This document shows, one piece after another, positions 12,601 through 24,269 of a DNA stretch of 64,000 nt (positions within the stretch are counted from its first letter, which is position 1; each line of letters begins with the position of its first letter). The notes beneath the pieces are model-generated. The model was given only the letters and a program-made list of their open reading frames with translations, did not search any database and was not told the origin of the DNA. Source of the stretch: Urechis unicinctus (lineage: Eukaryota; Annelida; Polychaeta; Xenopneusta; Urechidae); NCBI GenBank assembly GCA_034190875.2, contig CM067344.1:27169414-27233413 (forward strand), given 5' to 3'. The translations under genes and the position numbers were made by a program.

Positions 12601-13919
12601 GGATTTTCTGGTGAGAATCAAACAAATCTCACATAAAACGCTGGATGCTTTACCTGAAAATGTATTCAAAATCCTGATTGGTGCTTCTGCATTATCACAA
12701 GATCTTGGGAAGATTGAAGTTTTATTGGGGTACCTATCGAGGAATAGTCCTCAGTACCGTACCATTCTTGACACATTTGTCAGCAGCCATAAGGATATAT
12801 CTTTCGACACTTATATTCGACTGGCACTTATCTTTCTGAAGTCACCGCCAAAAGACCCTTTTCGTGCACCATTCATGCCACACTTATTGTTGGACAAGGG
12901 TTGGCCGTTCGGCGTGTCTCTGTCTGATTGCGATTCGTCGGGTAAATTGCATTTAAATTCAATGACGGATGCTGCCTTTGATTTTGTGATGAAAGCATTC
13001 CAGTATGCACCATCAAGCGATAGAGATAGGTGGAATAACATAATCTTGCATGCAATCATGCAGTCTTGTCTGGATGTACCGGTCAATTTGGATAAACGAA
13101 GAAATTATGTTGGAAATTTGTTGGATGCTACAATAAAATGTAGTAACACAGGACTAATTACAGAATGCCTTGGGATGATACTAGACGATGATCTCACAAG
13201 CTCTGACAAAACCATACGAAACCTCCTGAACAGTGGCTGCCTGCATGTGCTGTCTTCTGCTGTAAAAGAACCAGCTGGTATGTGCTGAAAATGCATTGTA
13301 AACTAGTATGATGCGTGACCAGCGTAACTCGTCTTAATTATAACATTCAATAGGTTAAATTGAGCCTGTTTATTTTGCTGTTAAGATGAGTCCAGGCATT
13401 CTAACACTGCTGGACTAGAGTACATCCTTCGGTTTCTTATAATTGAACATCCCCTGCACAATACAATCCATGTTAAAAATGCTCTCTCGGTGAGTGGAAT
13501 TTTTAAACCTCGCTTTTAGAAACATTGCAATTCAAGTTTTTCAGGATGTGAATGTAGATATATTGTTTGATTTCCCTGTCACTACCATTGAATAATATCT
13601 TTTATATATTGGGCAGAAGACCTTCGTAACAGCACCTTGTACTATACCAAAACACATACGTTCAAGACTTGATCGATACATTCAAGATATGATACTGTTA
13701 AAAGATCTAATTTACGTGTATGCTAAAGCAGTTACGTAGTGCATAAAAACATGTTGATGTGAGTACTAATGCTATTGTGATATATTTTCCTGTCAGGTAA
13801 TCGAGATCGCAAACGAAGCATTAGGTCAGACCCGTGTTGATTTCGTCATCGGGAAAATGACATCAATCTTGAAACACACTACTGTCCATCTGAAATTCAG
13901 ATGCCCTTCACCCAATTAA
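6623..13919 (+). CDS. ZSWIM-like: ZSWIM-like SWIM zinc-finger protein, copy 1 (19 exons, 1152 aa)
   Basis: Exons: 6623-6712, 6842-6911, 7006-7193, 7279-7405, 7506-7687, 7848-7974, 8272-8428, 8612-8754, 9601-9757, 9997-10075, 10281-10399, 10873-10996, 11098-11203, 11348-11430, 11581-11986, 12112-12245, 12338-13277, 13386-13489, 13797-13919. Every junction keeps phase and the sum is 3459 bases. Order along the protein matches the ZSWIM4/5/6/8 family: a BC-box-like TLLDISACIV (residues 84-93), an ICYWAFP segment after it, the SWIM finger CSNCNEVWCSH (195-205), LDRNQLQKLVQ (about 233-243), PDPT (about 278), then a long helical C-terminal half. Relatives are described as substrate receptors of Elongin/Cullin ubiquitin ligases; that role is inferred. 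Introns 5 and 7 are GC-AG. Exon 19 has a 1-base deletion relative to copy 2, giving an early TAA. The 3' exons are less certain than exons 3-12. Confidence 0.85.
7506..7687 (+). CDS. ZSWIM-like: SWIM-domain exon (exon 5) of copy 1
   Basis: Encodes residues 159-219. The zinc finger reads C-x2-C-x4-C-x-H (Cys195, Cys198, Cys203, His205), whereas the SWIM consensus is C-x-C-xn-C-x-H. The sequence after it, VVATLCYRI, is the typical hydrophobic helix of ZSWIM proteins. The exon is the same length and open in copy 2 (32133-32314). Confidence 0.85.
7688..7847 (+). other. GC-AG intron 5
   Basis: The exon ends AAAGAG and the intron begins GCAAGAG, ending TTCTGTAG. No GT donor near it joins the frame, while the GC donor gives a phase-0 junction that reads straight into the conserved VVVTAPMTDAL segment. 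Copy 2 has the same GC donor (32315). Confidence 0.75.
8429..8611 (+). other. GC-AG intron 7
   Basis: The donor is GCAAGTT after AGGGG and the acceptor is CCCCCAG. This gives phase 2, the phase exon 8 needs. The only nearby GT (8433) gives the wrong phase. Copy 2 preserves the same donor at 33047. Confidence 0.7.
8885..9255 (+). repeat. Degenerate ~25-bp minisatellite in intron 8 (copy 1)
   Basis: Roughly 14 imperfect units with core CTGATATC-ACCGTGACCCA. Homologous but diverged arrays occupy the same intron in copy 2 (33490-33850) and copy 3 (52418-52745), so the array predates the duplication. Confidence 0.8.
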
Positions 13920-14210
13920 TGATTCGAACCTATGCCCTGAACCGTGGCAATTCTACTAGGAACATTGTAGCATCAAAAATGTTTGAGCTAGTAGCTGGCT
14001 TTGACGAGGATTGTCTGTCTGGCGTTGGTAACTGAAGAGAGATGACCACTGCTCTGTCCCGCCCCAGGACTGACCACCTACAGCTTGAACATATTACTAA
14101 ACTGGTGCTGTAGCTGTTCTCGATAATCACCTTCGCGTGAATCCCATGAATATCGGACGGTCGTCGTGTGCTTTATGTATTTCACCGATAATGACCTTGA
14201 TTAGACTAAT
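13920..14210 (+). pseudogene. Relic of the lost C-terminal part of exon 19 (copy 1)
   Basis: Continues to align with 38540-38780 of copy 2, where the frame is open for another 80 residues. Here it lies beyond the premature stop and carries an extra 4 bases near 14020, further stops, and divergence after about 14080. Confidence 0.7.
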
Positions 14211-15088
14211 GCAGTCAGATTTTTCTGCTAAAATCACCTTGCCGCGGATTTCTGCACGTATCAACGTGTCAAAAAATATTTCACTTACCCGAAAAAGGTG
14301 TTTCCATGTGCAACGATCATTTTATGTAATTACAATTACTTCAGTTGCTAAATGCAATGGATAATCAAATAATAACAATACTGATAATAATGTGAATCAA
14401 TTTGCAACAAGGTGGTAAAACCAAAGCCCACGTCTTGGTTTTTCGGAAGTTTAGTTACGTTTGTGGGTCGGTTTCGATTTCATTTGTGGGTCGATTTTCT
14501 GATTGTTCCTGTTCATAGCAAACGTTCACCAATTTTGCTTTAGACGACATTTGAACATGTTGCCTTGCCGTTTATCCTTACACATGGCTCTGTTGTATAT
14601 AATCGCAGTATACCCTCGTCACATGGCAAACGACGAAGACACTGACGTTTATCTTAAATAGTTGACATACCTTGAAAAGCGAATTGTTCTTTTGTCAACT
14701 GTTTTGGTTTAACTTGATCTAACACGATTCATATTACTTAGCAGGTTCCATTGCTATTTAAAACATGGTGTTTGTTTATTTTTCGTTTAATCAATGTGTC
14801 TGTTATTGGAATACATCTCTGTTGCTGTTTGTAGTTGCTTACATTAAATCAACATAATAAGTTCAAGTTCCATTTAATATGATCTATTCACAATGATAGA
14901 AGGAACGATTATGACAAGTTCGAAATACGTATGAGATTATATTAAATGATCAACAATTGGATTTGTTGTGTATTGGCAGTTGTTGACTTCATGGCGGATC
15001 ATGGAGAGCGGAAAGCCAACAAATAACCAGTTACTGTTATGGTACAACCATCAGAACACAGAGGGTAATGTTTCAATCAGTAGGTAAC
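14211..15088. other. 3' flank of copy 1, no gene
   Basis: About 14520-14900 matches 39000-39360 downstream of copy 2 and, reversed, about 40020-40330. No polyadenylation site can be fixed with confidence, and no further exon is visible. Confidence 0.55.
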
Positions 15089-15450
15089 GTATGTATGTAT
15101 GTATGTATGTATGTATGTATGTATGTATGTATGTATGTATGTATGTATGTATGTATGTATGTATGTATGTATGTATGTATGTATGTATGTATGTATGTAT
15201 GTATGTATGTATGTATGTATGTATGTATGTATGTATGTATGTATGTATGTATGTATGTATGTATGTATGTATGTATGTATGTATGTATGTATGTATGTAT
15301 GTATGTATGTATGTATGTATGTATGTATGTATGTATGTATGTATGTATGTATGTATGTATGTATGTATGTATGTATGTATGTATGTATGTATGTATGTAT
15401 GTAGTATGTATGTATGTATGTATGTATGTATGTATGTGTGTGTGCGTGTT

Positions 15451-15524
<74 letters not shown>

Positions 15525-15580
15525 TGTGTCTGTGTCTGTGTCTGTGTGTCTGTGTGTCTGTGTCTGTGTGTGTGTTTTTC
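15089..15580. repeat. Compound (ATGT)n-(GT)n-(GTGTCT)n microsatellite, ~490 bp
   Basis: About 340 bases of ATGT tetranucleotide with a single one-base slip near 15403, then about 90 bases of GT dinucleotide, then TGTGTC variants. Long open frames on both strands (up to 215 residues of Met-Tyr-Val-Cys or His-Thr-Tyr-Ile) are a by-product of the repeat. Confidence 0.98.
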
Positions 15581-15639
15581 CTTCATCCTTTCTTTCTTTC
15601 CTGGGAGCCAATGGAAAATGTATAAACGAGAGAATTCGA

Positions 15640-16544
15640 ATATTGCGCCAACTTGAATGCATCACCCAGCACCGAGGCTATGGAAATAATGGTCTGATTA
15701 CAATTGTGTTTTTATCAACTTTTCATTCTCTATGTTGATTGTATTAAGTTATCCAATGGTCTGATCCATTCGAGGGAAAATGATACTTACCCAGTGGGTT
15801 TAGATCTGCGCCTGATATAACATATCAGGGTTGTAATCTATGTAAAAGGATATGCATATGTATTTATATTGCACATTTTTTTATATAAATGGCAACGTAC
15901 CTAATAAATGATTTGGTTGCAGCAAAGGGCTAACACAAACATACGTCACTACAATAAATAAGTTGAAATAAAACGTAACTGCATACTATGGATTGCTACA
16001 TGTAATTTGCCTTTTGGTATTGTGTAGCTATGCAAAACTGGAAGCACTGCTGGCTGAAGATAACATTTGATGTGCAGAATGCGATTGCAGCCGTTTCTCA
16101 CCTGTAGCCAGTTATACAGCACACCATAACAAACACCAAAATACTGTTATATGCATACAAGACAGACATTTAATTCTTCAACACGACAATTGTCTTTGTG
16201 CAGGGGAAGTTGGCTGATCGGCCACAGAAAAGGGACAACATCACAAGCCTCCTTAGTATGAGATTTTGCAAATACATGTATAATTTGATAGCAGAATACA
16301 CGATGTTCTTTGGGTTAAATATGTGGACGATATCATCTAAAGCTGATTCAATGAAAAAAAACATACATTCAATGCTCCACAATTTTCGTTATTCCTTACC
16401 AACAAGCTCAAGTTATGGTATTTTACGATCCTCTTTTTAAATGCTAGATTCTCGAGCATGTGGCATCACTTCAATCAGTATAATAGTAGGAATACATTTC
16501 ATAATATACTTTCCATCACTCATTATTATAATAACAACATGATT
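15640..16544. repeat. Array block R2 (unit 1)
   Basis: Homologous to 41405-42000 and 53346-54295. Non-coding as far as I can see; includes the shared phrase CTCACCTGTAGCCAGTTATA (16099-16118). Confidence 0.7.
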
Positions 16545-16880
16545 AAGCACCCAGCTAAGTCTGTAGCCAACTATCCTACCGTAGACGACTTAGTTTAGAC
16601 GTCTAAGTTCGTAGTCCACTTAAGCATTTTCACAAATGATTTCGGTAGTCTACTTAACAAAGCCGTATATGCTTAGCCAATTACGTACGTTGCCAGGGGA
16701 TTTCCCGAGGATTCCTCAATTTGTTATCGTCTGTTAACGGCACTGGGAGTTGATGAGACATATTTTTCAGTTACCTGTGAGTAGCCGTCTATGGTGTTCG
16801 TGTATCGTAATTTAGTTGGGTAGTTGGCTAACAATATTCGGCTAAGCATGATAGTCGACAAAGATATGGATGTGAAATAG
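16545..16880. mobile_element. Fold-back (MITE-like) element R3, unit 1
   Basis: The left arm (GACTATCCTACCGTAGACGA and following, from about 16566) and the right arm (GGCTAAGCATGATAGTCGAC, ending about 16859) are imperfect inverted repeats rich in TAGTCGACTA-like hexamers. A full copy is at 54296-54650. In unit 2 only the left half remains (42000-42180). Confidence 0.55.
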
Positions 16881-17149
16881 GCCACATATTTATTAGCTCT
16901 TATGGACAGTACTATATTGCGAAATCCTCATATCATGTTTCTGTAGTCAAGTGATTGACCTTTCACTTAAGTCCTCCGCCCGTTTTATTGTTAGAAAAAA
17001 AAACCTTACAGCCTTCTTCTCTGGAAATACACAAACACTGGGTCCGAATTGACACTACCATGCCAAAATATATTAAAAAAAGTGATCTAAAACAATTCTA
17101 CCAAACAAGTGAGACAAGCCAATCCTTGCAATCATTGGGCCGAATCAAT
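16881..17149. other. Spacer, nothing recognised
   Basis: Joins R3 to R4. The corresponding spacer in unit 3 is 54651-54900. No coding signal. Confidence 0.4.
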
Positions 17150-17465
17150 AAAGAAACTTAATTTTGCAAGGCTTTGGAGACGGCATGCAGAGCGAGACGT
17201 CTTAACCATATCCAAAAGAATCGTAAATCTCCTAGCGAGTTCAACTCTGAGTAATCTAGGTAGCTGACTTAAGTTTGCAAGCTCAAACCTCATCCTTTAT
17301 ATTACAAGGATATGAATAATAACATGTATGTTCTTAAAATGAACGGAAACGTAATTTATGACACACCCATTTTCATCAGGATATCTAAATTATTTACGCT
17401 GTAAAGCAGTTTTCGTAAAAATGAAGTGGGGCATTCTTTGCAAACCATTGGGTCGCTTTGAAATG
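17150..17465. repeat. Array block R4 (unit 1)
   Basis: Homologous to 43885-44160 and 54930-55245. Homology stops abruptly at about 17465 (after GGGTCGCTTTGAAATGG), where unit-1-specific sequence begins. Confidence 0.65.
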
Positions 17466-18065
17466 GCAGTTATAACTGTTTCGTTCTTGAGAATTAACCA
17501 TCAGTTTGACATCTACCTCATTGGAGCAGCTGCAAGAAATTGGTTAAAAAGGCTAACCGTCAAGGCTGCTTTGAGTTGCACCAATGGAACAAGAGCATCA
17601 CCAACCATATGTGGTAATGTGCCCAGAACTGGGATCCAGATATACTCTCTGAAAAGTGTCTGTACATGCAGCATCATGTGACAAACCAGGATGAATGGGG
17701 TTTGATAGATTGAGTCCATTAATGTGATCATAATGGGTTGGATATGGAGGCTCTCGTAAGAAGAAATTATTAAGCCCCGGTCAGAGGCTCATGAGGCACT
17801 TAAAGGAAGTGATTCTCAACATCCAACAAACCAATCTGTTCATCCATAGAGGTGTACTTGAGGTGTTTCAATCGCTGGTCAACAAATCCTGTCCCAAGAA
17901 TAAGCCAACTAGGAACACAACAATAATGCTGGTTGCTCTCAAGTATGTGACGAAGATGGGACATTTTACTTCAACACGGTATTCCCTAAAGTAACATGGG
18001 AGTGGATCGCTAAACCCAAGGCTTTTTGTGACCCAAACTTTTGTTTTACTTGATTGTATCCTCCA
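17466..18065 (+). pseudogene. Decayed transposase-like protein (C-terminal part)
   Basis: Two plus-strand frames together read like the C-terminal part of a common, probably transposon-derived metazoan protein family. Upstream are CFELHQWNKSITNHMW, then HHVTNQDEW. Downstream are HRGVLEVFQSLVNKSCPK and VFPKVTWEWIAKP. Several stops and at least two frame changes break it. I recognise the family by its Leu-Glu-Val-Phe...Cys-Pro-Lys block and closing Lys-Pro, but cannot name the transposon superfamily. It is absent from units 2 and 3, so it arrived after duplication or was lost there. Confidence 0.5.
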
Positions 18066-18588
18066 AAAAAAAAAAATATGTTGACATACCCCACAACGAG
18101 GTTATTATCAGCACCATTCAGTCCCGTTTGTGAACAAATTAATCGTGCACCAATTTGGTCAGCAAATTCACTCAATCTGGTGGTATTGGCATAATTTATG
18201 TATGATTGGCATCAACATTGTATCATTATGCTGTACATATGGTATTTACATGTATACCCAAATAAATGTCATATATATCATGCACCAACAGCTACTTGAC
18301 ACCTGTAAGTGTGCATGAATATGCCATGACAATGCCTATATGTGTATTTCAATACTTACAGCAAGTGAGAGGTTCACCCGGCACTTGCATTAAAACTAAG
18401 GTTCATTGAAAGTATTTATCATTATAATCATATGATATGAGATTGGCCCAGACATCTCACCTGTTTAGGGTCATTGAGTGATCCCTGGTACAATGCATTG
18501 TGAATAAGAAGCGGGCAGGTGGTAAGCACGTGACCCAGGCATATGGTGTCAAATTTCGTAAACATCGTATTTCAAGTGTTCCCTAAGC
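18066..18588. other. Unit-1-specific spacer, no gene
   Basis: A poly-A/T tract at about 18062-18077 and ordinary AT-rich DNA. No exon recognised. Confidence 0.4.
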
Positions 18589-18771
18589 CTAACTCAACCT
18601 TCTTTTCAACATTTCTCGGGCACACCGACACTGTTGTGTATTCCCGACCCTTTCTTGGAATTCGTCAGAGTCGCTGCTGTCTGTATCAGCTGTAACATTG
18701 CTGCTAATATTTTTGAGACAGTTGGGCAAGTATTCAGGCTCAAAAGAATAACCCTGGATCTGCCTGGACAT
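18589..18771 (-). pseudogene. P2X7-like intracellular-domain exon or fragment
   Basis: A 60-residue minus-strand frame beginning at a Met contains YSFEPEYLP, an acidic Ser/Asp stretch (DTDSSDSDEF) and RVGNTQQCRC. This order is typical of the P2X purinoceptor 7-like cytoplasmic domain found in many invertebrate proteins. The usual next cysteine is missing (ARE-M follows CRC) and the frame then stops. It is either a 5' exon of a longer gene whose other exons I cannot find or a truncated relic. Confidence 0.45.
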
Positions 18772-19959
18772 TTAAATCCCTTATTTTGTGTTGCCAATGA
18801 TTTTACGCTTATCAGATCTGCCCGGTGTTTATTCATACAAGCCGCATTGGGCTACGCTAAGATTAAGCACTGGCTACATGGCGTGCTGTAATTGGTTGGC
18901 AGACATCACGACAAATGACAAGCCATCCCTTTGCGCATCATCGTCTGTGCATGCTAGGATTCGCCTCTGCCCAACTTAAATTAGGGTCTTTACTCGAGGA
19001 ATTATTGATATGAATTATCCATTCGTAAATTTTACTAAAATACGTTCTGTTTTAGATAAAAAGAAAAATATACATTTTGTTGTGGATAACTTTGCTGTAG
19101 GCCAAAAATGAAGTATTCATCCGAAAAAATAGTTCTTCAGACGTTTCATGGCCGTCAAGCGTTCCTAAAAGTGGCGACAGTCAGTTTTGAAAGCGAATTT
19201 GCTATCGAAAATCGACCACAAAAATGTAATAGAGTGCATGCCTTTTCACTTTCCACAAGAGAAGTGGATTTTTTTTTGCTCTTTAGAGCAATTCCAATTA
19301 GGGACATGTCAATGCCGGAGAGAGGATTGTTTCTGTGAATAATTGAATGGTTCTTTATTATTCTTTGACTGTCGTTCTGGCTGATGATTTCCCTGTTTGG
19401 GGAAATGTATTTGCCGAAGGTGATTGAATAAATGACTGAGTGTGATAGTCCGTGTGTTCGCTATCAAACGACATTTTTCACCAGAAGGTTTATAACTACG
19501 GTTTGATCTGACAACAAGAAAAATAATGCAATCGAATTTCATTGTCTTAATTGATGTTTAGGACGACGAACGATTTTCTTGGTCCAATTCTCGCAAATTC
19601 ATTTTGTCCATTCATTTTTGACGCGCGCTGCTTCTTATCGCACGGTCATAGGTCATTGCCGGGTCAAATCGCTTGCACTCCATTACCTAGTGCAGAGATG
19701 TTATGTTAATATAGAATCAAACATGTCTGCCACAGAGAGTGAGGACAAGCCAACATGGCCGTTGGTTCATTCAACGAGTGCGTTCCCTGAGCGACAACGA
19801 CATGTATAATAAAGGAAGATGGGTCATACTAAGCTAGCTCTGGGTCCTTGTCAGACTATATACCCATTCAGACGTTTTGGACACATTTTCGGTTTATATG
19901 TACTTGCGAACGATTATATCAATACTTTCGGGTACTTATTGGGGCTATACATAAAATTA
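18772..19959. other. Unit-1-specific sequence, no gene recognised
   Basis: No homology to units 2 or 3 until about 19960. Open frames of 60-85 residues exist on both strands but have no recognisable motif. Confidence 0.4.
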
Positions 19960-21889
19960 TTGTCTGCTAACGATGTTATACTTCCGCTTTGGTTACAAAA
20001 ATGTAGATTTCATCAAATCTCACTCATGGAAGTTGTAGGCATCATTCCACACAAATTAGACCAACAAGCAGGAAGGGTAATTATCGACAACATAAATTGC
20101 GACTGTCGAAGAAAGGTCTATTTTCTGAGACCAAAACTTTAAAACTACAGTTCAAGATGTTGAATGAGAGTCAGTGGCCCAAGAGATCAACCGCTCAGTT
20201 TGTTCCTGAAATTTCTTACCATGTAAACGAAAGTAGCAGGGTCTTCTTGTAGATCAACACCAGTCTAACTGGGGGATGTAGCCTCTTTTACCTGATCTAG
20301 AAGAGCAAACGCTGCTTCGATGGAATTTGCAAAAACTGAAATTAATTTTAGAATTAAACTATGCAGTTATAGACATGCAATTTTATTCCTTTACTTGCTT
20401 CTATTTTTGATGCAAGACGACATATATACGGATGGCGGTGTCCTAATTTATTTGTTGATATTGTTGACTTAAATCTGAAATGACTACTAAGTACTATAGT
20501 CAATCAGAGCACCCGGTGACCTGGCGGCACACTATAGGTAACCTCAAGGCCCAGGTAATCTTCTCAATAAGCTTTTGTGTTCGCATCGGGACAAAAACTG
20601 TGGATATAGTACAACACATTTGTAGTATCGGGTACACCAAATGAGGCCAGCATTTTAAATTTTTGACTTACATCAGTTCACTTGTGTATGTTGATTCTGT
20701 TGGCAGTGCCGCACTTTACGAGAGGACGAGGGTGGCAGAAGATGGTAAGTAGTGCATTTTCAGTGTGATTGTTGAGACTACCATTACGATCGCAGTCGTG
20801 GTGGCATCATCGATTAGCACATGTCGACATGTTCATGGCAATTGCGACATTTCATAATTCTTAATTCATTCACGATTCTTTGCTCCTATATAAAGTTAAA
20901 GAAATGAATAGGTCACTAGTGTGACGAATTTAAGATCCACATGTTAAGCCAATGGGAATTATGCGTTTTTGATTATATTTTGGTTTTATAGAAAAGTTTA
21001 TGCAGTGAATTACATTATATTTGACATACATATAGAACAATTAATTCAAGAAAAAAATGATGTCTCGCCGTACTCTACGGGAAGCCATTTTTATTGTTAT
21101 TTTTTCTCCAGAATGATGTCAAACCTCTATAAAAAAATTGACAGCTGACTTTTAAGTAAACTTGGTTATATGGTGCAGTGATATATGTACTATGAACAGA
21201 AATTTAAAAAATTTAGGTCGACGTAGTCTATGGGAAAGCCAAATGGATTTTCTGTTGTATTACGTGAGTGTGGTCTATTACAATATTCAAACCTCCATAA
21301 AGAAAATTGACAACTGGCTTTTGAAGTAAACTTGGTAATATGGTGCAGTGACATATGTACTATGAATAAATATGAAACAATAAAAACAACTGACTTTTAA
21401 AATCGACAAAAATTACTGCTATTGATTATTATGAAACATATAACTTTATTTGTATAACACAAAACTTAAAATTGACGGACAAGATATCATATCATTGGCA
21501 TATACATAGCCAACAACATAACGACTAGTAACTTATAACGACACTATCAATTTCCGGCACAGGCCAGAGACCAAGTGGAAGTAAATTTTCTTTCTGAACC
21601 TCAGGTCATTTATATTTAAACTTTGATGGTGTCGTACATAATGTGTGACTGTGATCTAGACTCAACGGAAATCATTTGCACAAATGTGCCGTAAATTACT
21701 TTGAAATCAACTCGTTGCAGTGCGAAAATACGCGCAGAGCCTCAAAGGTGGTTCCCGCCAAAGGACGCGCAGTTACGCGACGGCCGCTGGGTGGCGCGGC
21801 AGTGAACTGTAGCATTTCCCTTTAAAACCAGGCAGTAGTAGCTACGCTGTAACCCAGTCCGGATTATTTCAAACATGACAGTTCAAAAG
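19960..21889. repeat. Array blocks R7 and R8 (unit 1)
   Basis: Homologous to 45560-47220 and 57150-58430. Includes a possible small first exon starting ATG at 20742 that is broken by a TGA after eight codons here, and the minus-strand GVDLQEDPA relic near 20260. A CpG-richer stretch lies at about 21730-21800. Confidence 0.65.
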
Positions 21890-23935
21890 CATGGTGCGCA
21901 CCGGAGAGCCAAACAAGGTCAAGGTCGGTCTGGCCAGCGGTCTTGAATGAGGCAGGCTAGCTGCTGAAACGGGATGCTTTTACTATTGATACATTTCAGC
22001 TACGAAATCAACAGTCCATTCCAATAAGTTTTGTTCACTCCTTTTGGATAGCGAAATTTTGAGCAAATCTCTCCTCCAAACCTTGATTGGGTGGGGGGGG
22101 GGGGGGGTACCCCTGCTGTGAAGATCATTGTTTTGCAAAATGTGATGCTATGCGGTTGTCACTTATTTGTGGACAAGTTGAAATGAACTCGGTAAAGAAG
22201 GAGAAAGTCAAAATAAACATAACGCCAAGTGCTCAATGATGTTTCCAGTACAACAGACACTCAAGCCATAAAATCACCCTCCTCTCTGCCTAGTGCTCAA
22301 TGATTTTATTAGAGTACAACGTATTTGAAACTCGTCGCAGCCCACAGGTTGTTTGAAAACCTGACTGGTTCACCGTGACACGGATGATCTCACTAAATCG
22401 TGGTCCTATCTCTGAAAGGGGATGCACCCGACCCAGTAGCTCAATAGTACCGTGCTGGACCTTCCATCCGGGGGGCGTGGGTTTTGCAGCTCAGTTTTGG
22501 CAACGGGTTTGTAGTAAGTAGGCTCTTGCCCTTAAGGGGAGTTGTCCAAGCATCGCAATCATCATCATACATCACCGTCGTGATATCACTTCGTTGTTGA
22601 AAGGAACGTAAAACCCAAATATAACTATTACCATTCCATTTATAATAGAAGCCAGAGAGGAGGGGCGTTTTGTGACACGAGTGCCTAAGACCGGTACGAC
22701 TATCATCTTATCCATTAAGCAAATTGTTCAATACTTTCAAAACATACAGAGAAGCAAATGGTTCGTCAGGTGCATTATTCAAATAGTGGAGTTTTGGTAT
22801 GGATTTAATTAATTCACTATAGAACGACGATGGACGTCCTGTAGGGACATATGCAGCGTAATCCACAACCTATAATTGTCTAGAAAAACCACCATCAAGC
22901 AAAACAATTGATTTTACAGCTTATTAGTCTTCATGAAATGTTTAAATGTTAATGCGCAAACTCGTGAGCACGGGAATCCATAGTGAAATCGTAAAGGCAT
23001 TTCTCTGCTCAGAAATCAAACACCAACAGTCATCATCGCTGGAAGTTGTTATTGGAATTGGATGAACGTTGACGTGGGTGGGGTCACTTCCAAAACGTGA
23101 AATATGATAAAGTGTCATTACACACAGAAGCCTTTGTAAAGTATCAGTTACCATCGGTTCTCGGTGAGGAAGTCTGATTCCAAGGTCTCGGATGAAGACT
23201 TGAGTCGTGCAACTTATCGAAATTGAAGGGTCGAGTTTTGAAAAGGGAGATGTTTTTTTTTTTTTCACTGTCCCCCGGTGGCTTTAACGTCTTTCGCAAT
23301 TCAAACGAAACGTTTCGGTTTCCAAAAAATCCATATGTCATAGTTTCGGTTGGCACATAACAGTCGAATTAATGGGGTCACTTGCCATTAGAAACAAGAA
23401 ATTTATGAACAACAGACGTTGATCAAGACATATTTGAACTATATATCGGATTCAATGATTTAACTTCTTAATTTTTTAGCCATCCTGCACTGCTTGGATC
23501 TTGTTTATAGCTCACCCACGCCTATTTGAATATATAAAGACGACCGAGTAATCCCTTGTCAGTTCACAGTCCTAAAATAGATATTGAAAAGAATATAGAC
23601 ATTCGTTGTCAGGGACTCAATGGAAGGGGAACACCTCACTGTTCAAGGAGTAGTGGTTTATTTCAGGTAATCGTATATTACTTCTTACTGACCTAAAGAA
23701 GTTAATATGATTCTGTATTATCGCGTTTTTATTGGCGTACTTGCATGGATATACATTTGGACTCTTCGCTTCTTGGCAGGATCAATGTTTGCTTGGATCA
23801 CGCCATTTTCTTTGCGCACTCCGACGTAGTATCGGTTCTCGGCCAAGTACTCTGGCACATAGGCTTTAGATCAATCAATGTCATTTATTTATCAATAAAT
23901 TATGTATTGACTAACCTCATATGCAGAAAAAGCCA
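21890..23935. repeat. Array block R9 (unit 1 copy)
   Basis: Homologous to 3280-5570, 47280-49130 and 58440-59920. Minus-strand frames within 22942-23268 share the peptide motif DDDCWCLISEQ with the other copies but are interrupted elsewhere. Confidence 0.75.
22375..22650 (+). mobile_element. tRNA-derived SINE, copy 2 (best preserved core)
   Basis: The A-box-like TAGCTCAATAGTA (22437-22449) and the B-box-like GGGTTTTGCAGCTC (22479-22492) lie about 30 bases apart, as in RNA polymerase III promoters. The intervening TGGACCTTCCATCC resembles a tRNA anticodon arm. The tail is shared with the other copies. Confidence 0.7.
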
Positions 23936-24269
23936 GATCACAGACTAATGTTACAAGCGTAATAACCAAGGAACGCTTCACTGACAACTCGTGTATTAAC
24001 GAGCTTTTCAATGTGAGCGAAATCGGTTAGTGAATCAGCGTTGCACTAACATTCTCATACAAAACGCTCGCATCTACAAATGCTCGTACGAGGGATATTT
24101 TTGAGCGCATCATTTCTAAAGACACACTGGTAAACGTGGCAGACGACAGAACACCGGGGGGGGGAGTAATTATTTTTTCTTCAACAATTGTAACGAAACT
24201 CAATATAACAATTTTATATTCTATAATACGACTTAAATTTATACAACAAATGACTGTTACTGCGCCAAC
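23936..24269. other. Spacer with CTCG/CGAG-rich inverted motifs
   Basis: Repeated CGAGC and GCTCG words, e.g. ATGCTCGTACGAGGG near 24083, recur in opposite orientation at 25680-25900, suggesting ends of a non-autonomous element. No gene. Confidence 0.3.

Noticed and set aside
12811..13086. Antisense frames opposite exon 17 of copy 1
   Set aside because: Shadow frames of a long conserved coding exon; the sense frame is the one kept in copy 2.
14137..14364. 75-residue frame after copy 1
   Set aside because: It overlaps the decayed remainder of exon 19 in a different frame and is not conserved in copy 2.
15051..15738. Long open frames (up to 215 residues) on both strands
   Set aside because: They only translate the ATGT/GT microsatellite into Met-Tyr-Val-Cys or His-Thr-Tyr-Ile repeats.
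22430..22500. Possible functional tRNA gene
   Set aside because: The core has promoter-like boxes, but the arms do not pair, the B-box is altered and a SINE tail follows.
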